A stretch of DNA of 14,727 nt, from the NCBI GenBank assembly GCA_021787175.1, contig JAJYMF010000044.1:1-14727 (forward strand), given 5' to 3'. The notes under the pieces were generated by a model. It searched no databases. It saw only the letters and a program-made list of their open reading frames with translations, and had not been told where the DNA came from. Below, in pieces: positions 13,344 to 14,727 of the stretch; within the stretch, counting starts at the first letter, position 1, and each line of letters begins with the position of its first letter. This DNA comes from Pseudomonadota bacterium. Lineage in GTDB: Bacteria > Pseudomonadota > Gammaproteobacteria > Xanthomonadales > Rhodanobacteraceae. The position numbers and the translations under genes are program-made.

Positions 13344-14727
13344 GGGCCGGTCCCCGGGGAGGCTCGCCGCGGCTCCGGCCCGGGCGCGGCGTCGGCGGCG
13401 CTGCGCCACAGGTGCATCACCGCATACGCACGCCAGGGGCGCCAGGCTTCGGCCAGTGCCGTCAGCGCTTTCGCGCTCAGCTCCGGGCCGGCGCCTGCCG
13501 CGGCCCGGCGCAGGATCAGGTCGGCGGCGGGGAAGGCATCCGGATGGCTCAAGGCACGCATCGCCACGTAATGCGCCGTCCATTCGCCGATGCCCGGCAG
13601 CGCCACCCAGCGTTCGACGAATGCGTCCAGCGATTGTTCCGCGCGAAAGTCGATGCGGCCGTCCCGCAGTGCCTGCGCCATGCCGCGGATGGTGGCAGCG
13701 CGCGCGGCGGTGACGCCGATCTCGCGCAGGTCCGCCGCGGCCAGCCGCTCGGGCGTGGGGAACAGCCGCTCCAGCCCCGGCGCCGGCGGCGCCGCCAGCG
13801 TCTCGCCGTAGCGCTGCACGATGCGTGCGGCGAGCGTGCGCGCCGCGGCGACGCTCACCTGCTGGCCCAGCACGGCGCGCACCGCGATCTCGAAGCCGTC
13901 CCAGCCGCCCGGCAGACGCAGGCCGGGCCGTTTGCGCAGCAGCGGCTTCAGCAGGGCGCTGGAGCCCAGTGCGGCGGCGATCGCCCACGGGTCCGCATCC
14001 AGGTCGAACATGCGCCGCAGCCGCGTCACCATGCTCAGCACCTGCGCCGGCTGCGGGCAGTGCAATTCCAGTTTCAGCTCGTGCCGGCCGCCCGGCCACG
14101 TGCCGAGGCGCAGCCAGCCCGGCGCGGCGGCCGGGCCGAACGTGCGCGCATAGTCGTGCGTGCCGACCCGCTCCACGCCCGGCAGTGCGCGCGCGCGCAG
14201 GAACCCGAGCAAGGCTTCGAAATCGTACGGCGGCCGGTAGCCGAGCCGCAGCACCAGGGCATCACCCGTCGCGGTGCGCGGTTGCCGGCGCAGTTCGCGC
14301 GGCGGCATGCGGTTCGCCTGCGCGAACGCGGCATTGAAGCGGCGCAGACTGCCGAAGCCCGCCGCCAGCGCCACCTCCGTCACCGGCAGTGCGGTTTCGG
14401 TCAGCAGTTGCCTGGCGAACAACAGGCGGCGTGTGGTGTGCACCTCGATCGGGGGCACGCCGAGGTGGGCGACGAACAGCCGCCGCAGCTGGCGCGCGCC
14501 GACGCCGACACGCGCGGCCATCGCCGCCAGCGAATGTTCCGTCAGCAGGCCCGCGTCGATCAGCTTCAGCGCGCGCGCCACCACGTGCTCGCCGTGCCGC
14601 CAGGCGGCGTTGCCGGGAGCCAGTTCCGGCCGGCAGCGCAGACACGGCCGGAAGCCCGCCGCCTCGGCGGCCGCGGCGCTCGCGTAGTAGCGCACGTTCG
14701 CCGGTTTCGGCGAGGGCGCCGGGCACA
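13340..14727 (-). CDS. alkA: Ada-type/AraC/AlkA fusion DNA-3-methyladenine glycosylase, 5'-truncated
   Basis: Multidomain alkylation-response protein; its N-terminus lies beyond the right edge (461 codons visible, frame still open at 14725). In order: the end of an Ada Zn/methyl-phosphotriester domain (Cys of CPAPSPKPANVRYY, then FRPCLRCRPEL, three of the four Zn cysteines; the methyl-accepting Cys38 equivalent would lie just outside), an AraC helix-turn-helix pair (EHSLAAMAARVGVGARQLRR and VTEVALAAGFGSLRRFNAAF), and an AlkA glycosylase. The glycosylase shows the HhH motif LPGIGEWTAHYVAMRAL and catalytic Asp in FPAADL, corresponding to AlkA D238. It should excise 3-methyladenine and related bases, and may activate its own operon once methylated (by analogy with Ada). 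Its stop overlaps the ogt start. Confidence 0.94.
   Translation of the reverse strand, partial: CPAPSPKPANVRYYASAAAAEAAGFRPCLRCRPELAPGNAAWRHGEHVVARALKLIDAGLLTEHSLAAMAARVGVGARQLRRLFVAHLGVPPIEVHTTRRLLFARQLLTETALPVTEVALAAGFGSLRRFNAAFAQANRMPPRELRRQPRTATGDALVLRLGYRPPYDFEALLGFLRARALPGVERVGTHDYARTFGPAAAPGWLRLGTWPGGRHELKLELHCPQPAQVLSMVTRLRRMFDLDADPWAIAAALGSSALLKPLLRKRPGLRLPGGWDGFEIAVRAVLGQQVSVAAARTLAARIVQRYGETLAAPPAPGLERLFPTPERLAAADLREIGVTAARAATIRGMAQALRDGRIDFRAEQSLDAFVERWVALPGIGEWTAHYVAMRALSHPDAFPAADLILRRAAAGAGPELSAKALTALAEAWRPWRAYAVMHLWRSAADAAPGPEPRRASPGTGP

Overview
The window is high-GC DNA that looks like a gammaproteobacterium of the Xanthomonadales (Rhodanobacteraceae or Xanthomonadaceae). The grounds are the rng-yhdP pair, a Xanthomonas-type lipoprotein NPP phosphodiesterase, type IVa pilins with sigma-54 promoters, and REP-like CCCGGATT...ATCC intergenic repeats. 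The assignment rests on protein and motif recognition only.

Left part (1-5293, + strand): the 3' portion of rng (RNase G, its start lies off the window) is followed after 15 bases by yhdP, an AsmA-like intermembrane lipid-transport protein of about 1311 residues. This is core chromosome. The partner often found next (tldD) is absent.

Middle part (5294-8478): an accessory-looking stretch. A Phd-type antitoxin/VapC (PIN) toxin operon and a TacA (DUF1778)/TacT (GNAT) operon, both on the + strand, bracket two tandem type IVa pilin genes on the - strand. Each toxin-antitoxin operon has a readable sigma-70-like promoter with inverted repeats over the -10, as expected for autoregulation. Each pilin gene has its own 16-base sigma-54 (-24/-12) element and its own downstream hairpin terminator, so the two pilins appear to be independent transcription units. 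The first pilin (6236-6685) has a predicted leader of about 120 nt with a perfect 9-bp hairpin; the second has a leader of about 20 nt. REP-like repeats and a perfect hairpin fill the gap behind vapC.

Right part (8622-14727, all - strand, read from the right edge leftwards): a 5'-truncated Ada-type/AraC/AlkA fusion glycosylase overlaps ogt (O6-alkylguanine-DNA methyltransferase) by ATGA. A CHAD-domain protein, a lipoprotein nucleotide pyrophosphatase/phosphodiesterase and a 7TM GGDEF diguanylate cyclase with an intact active site and I-site follow. The first two genes form an alkylation-damage repair unit; whether the last three are in the same transcript is not clear.

I found no CRISPR array, tRNA, rRNA, transposase or integrase. 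I see no clearly new multi-gene system. The most interesting points are the double sigma-54 pilin arrangement with its structured leader, and the operator architecture of the two toxin-antitoxin modules around it.
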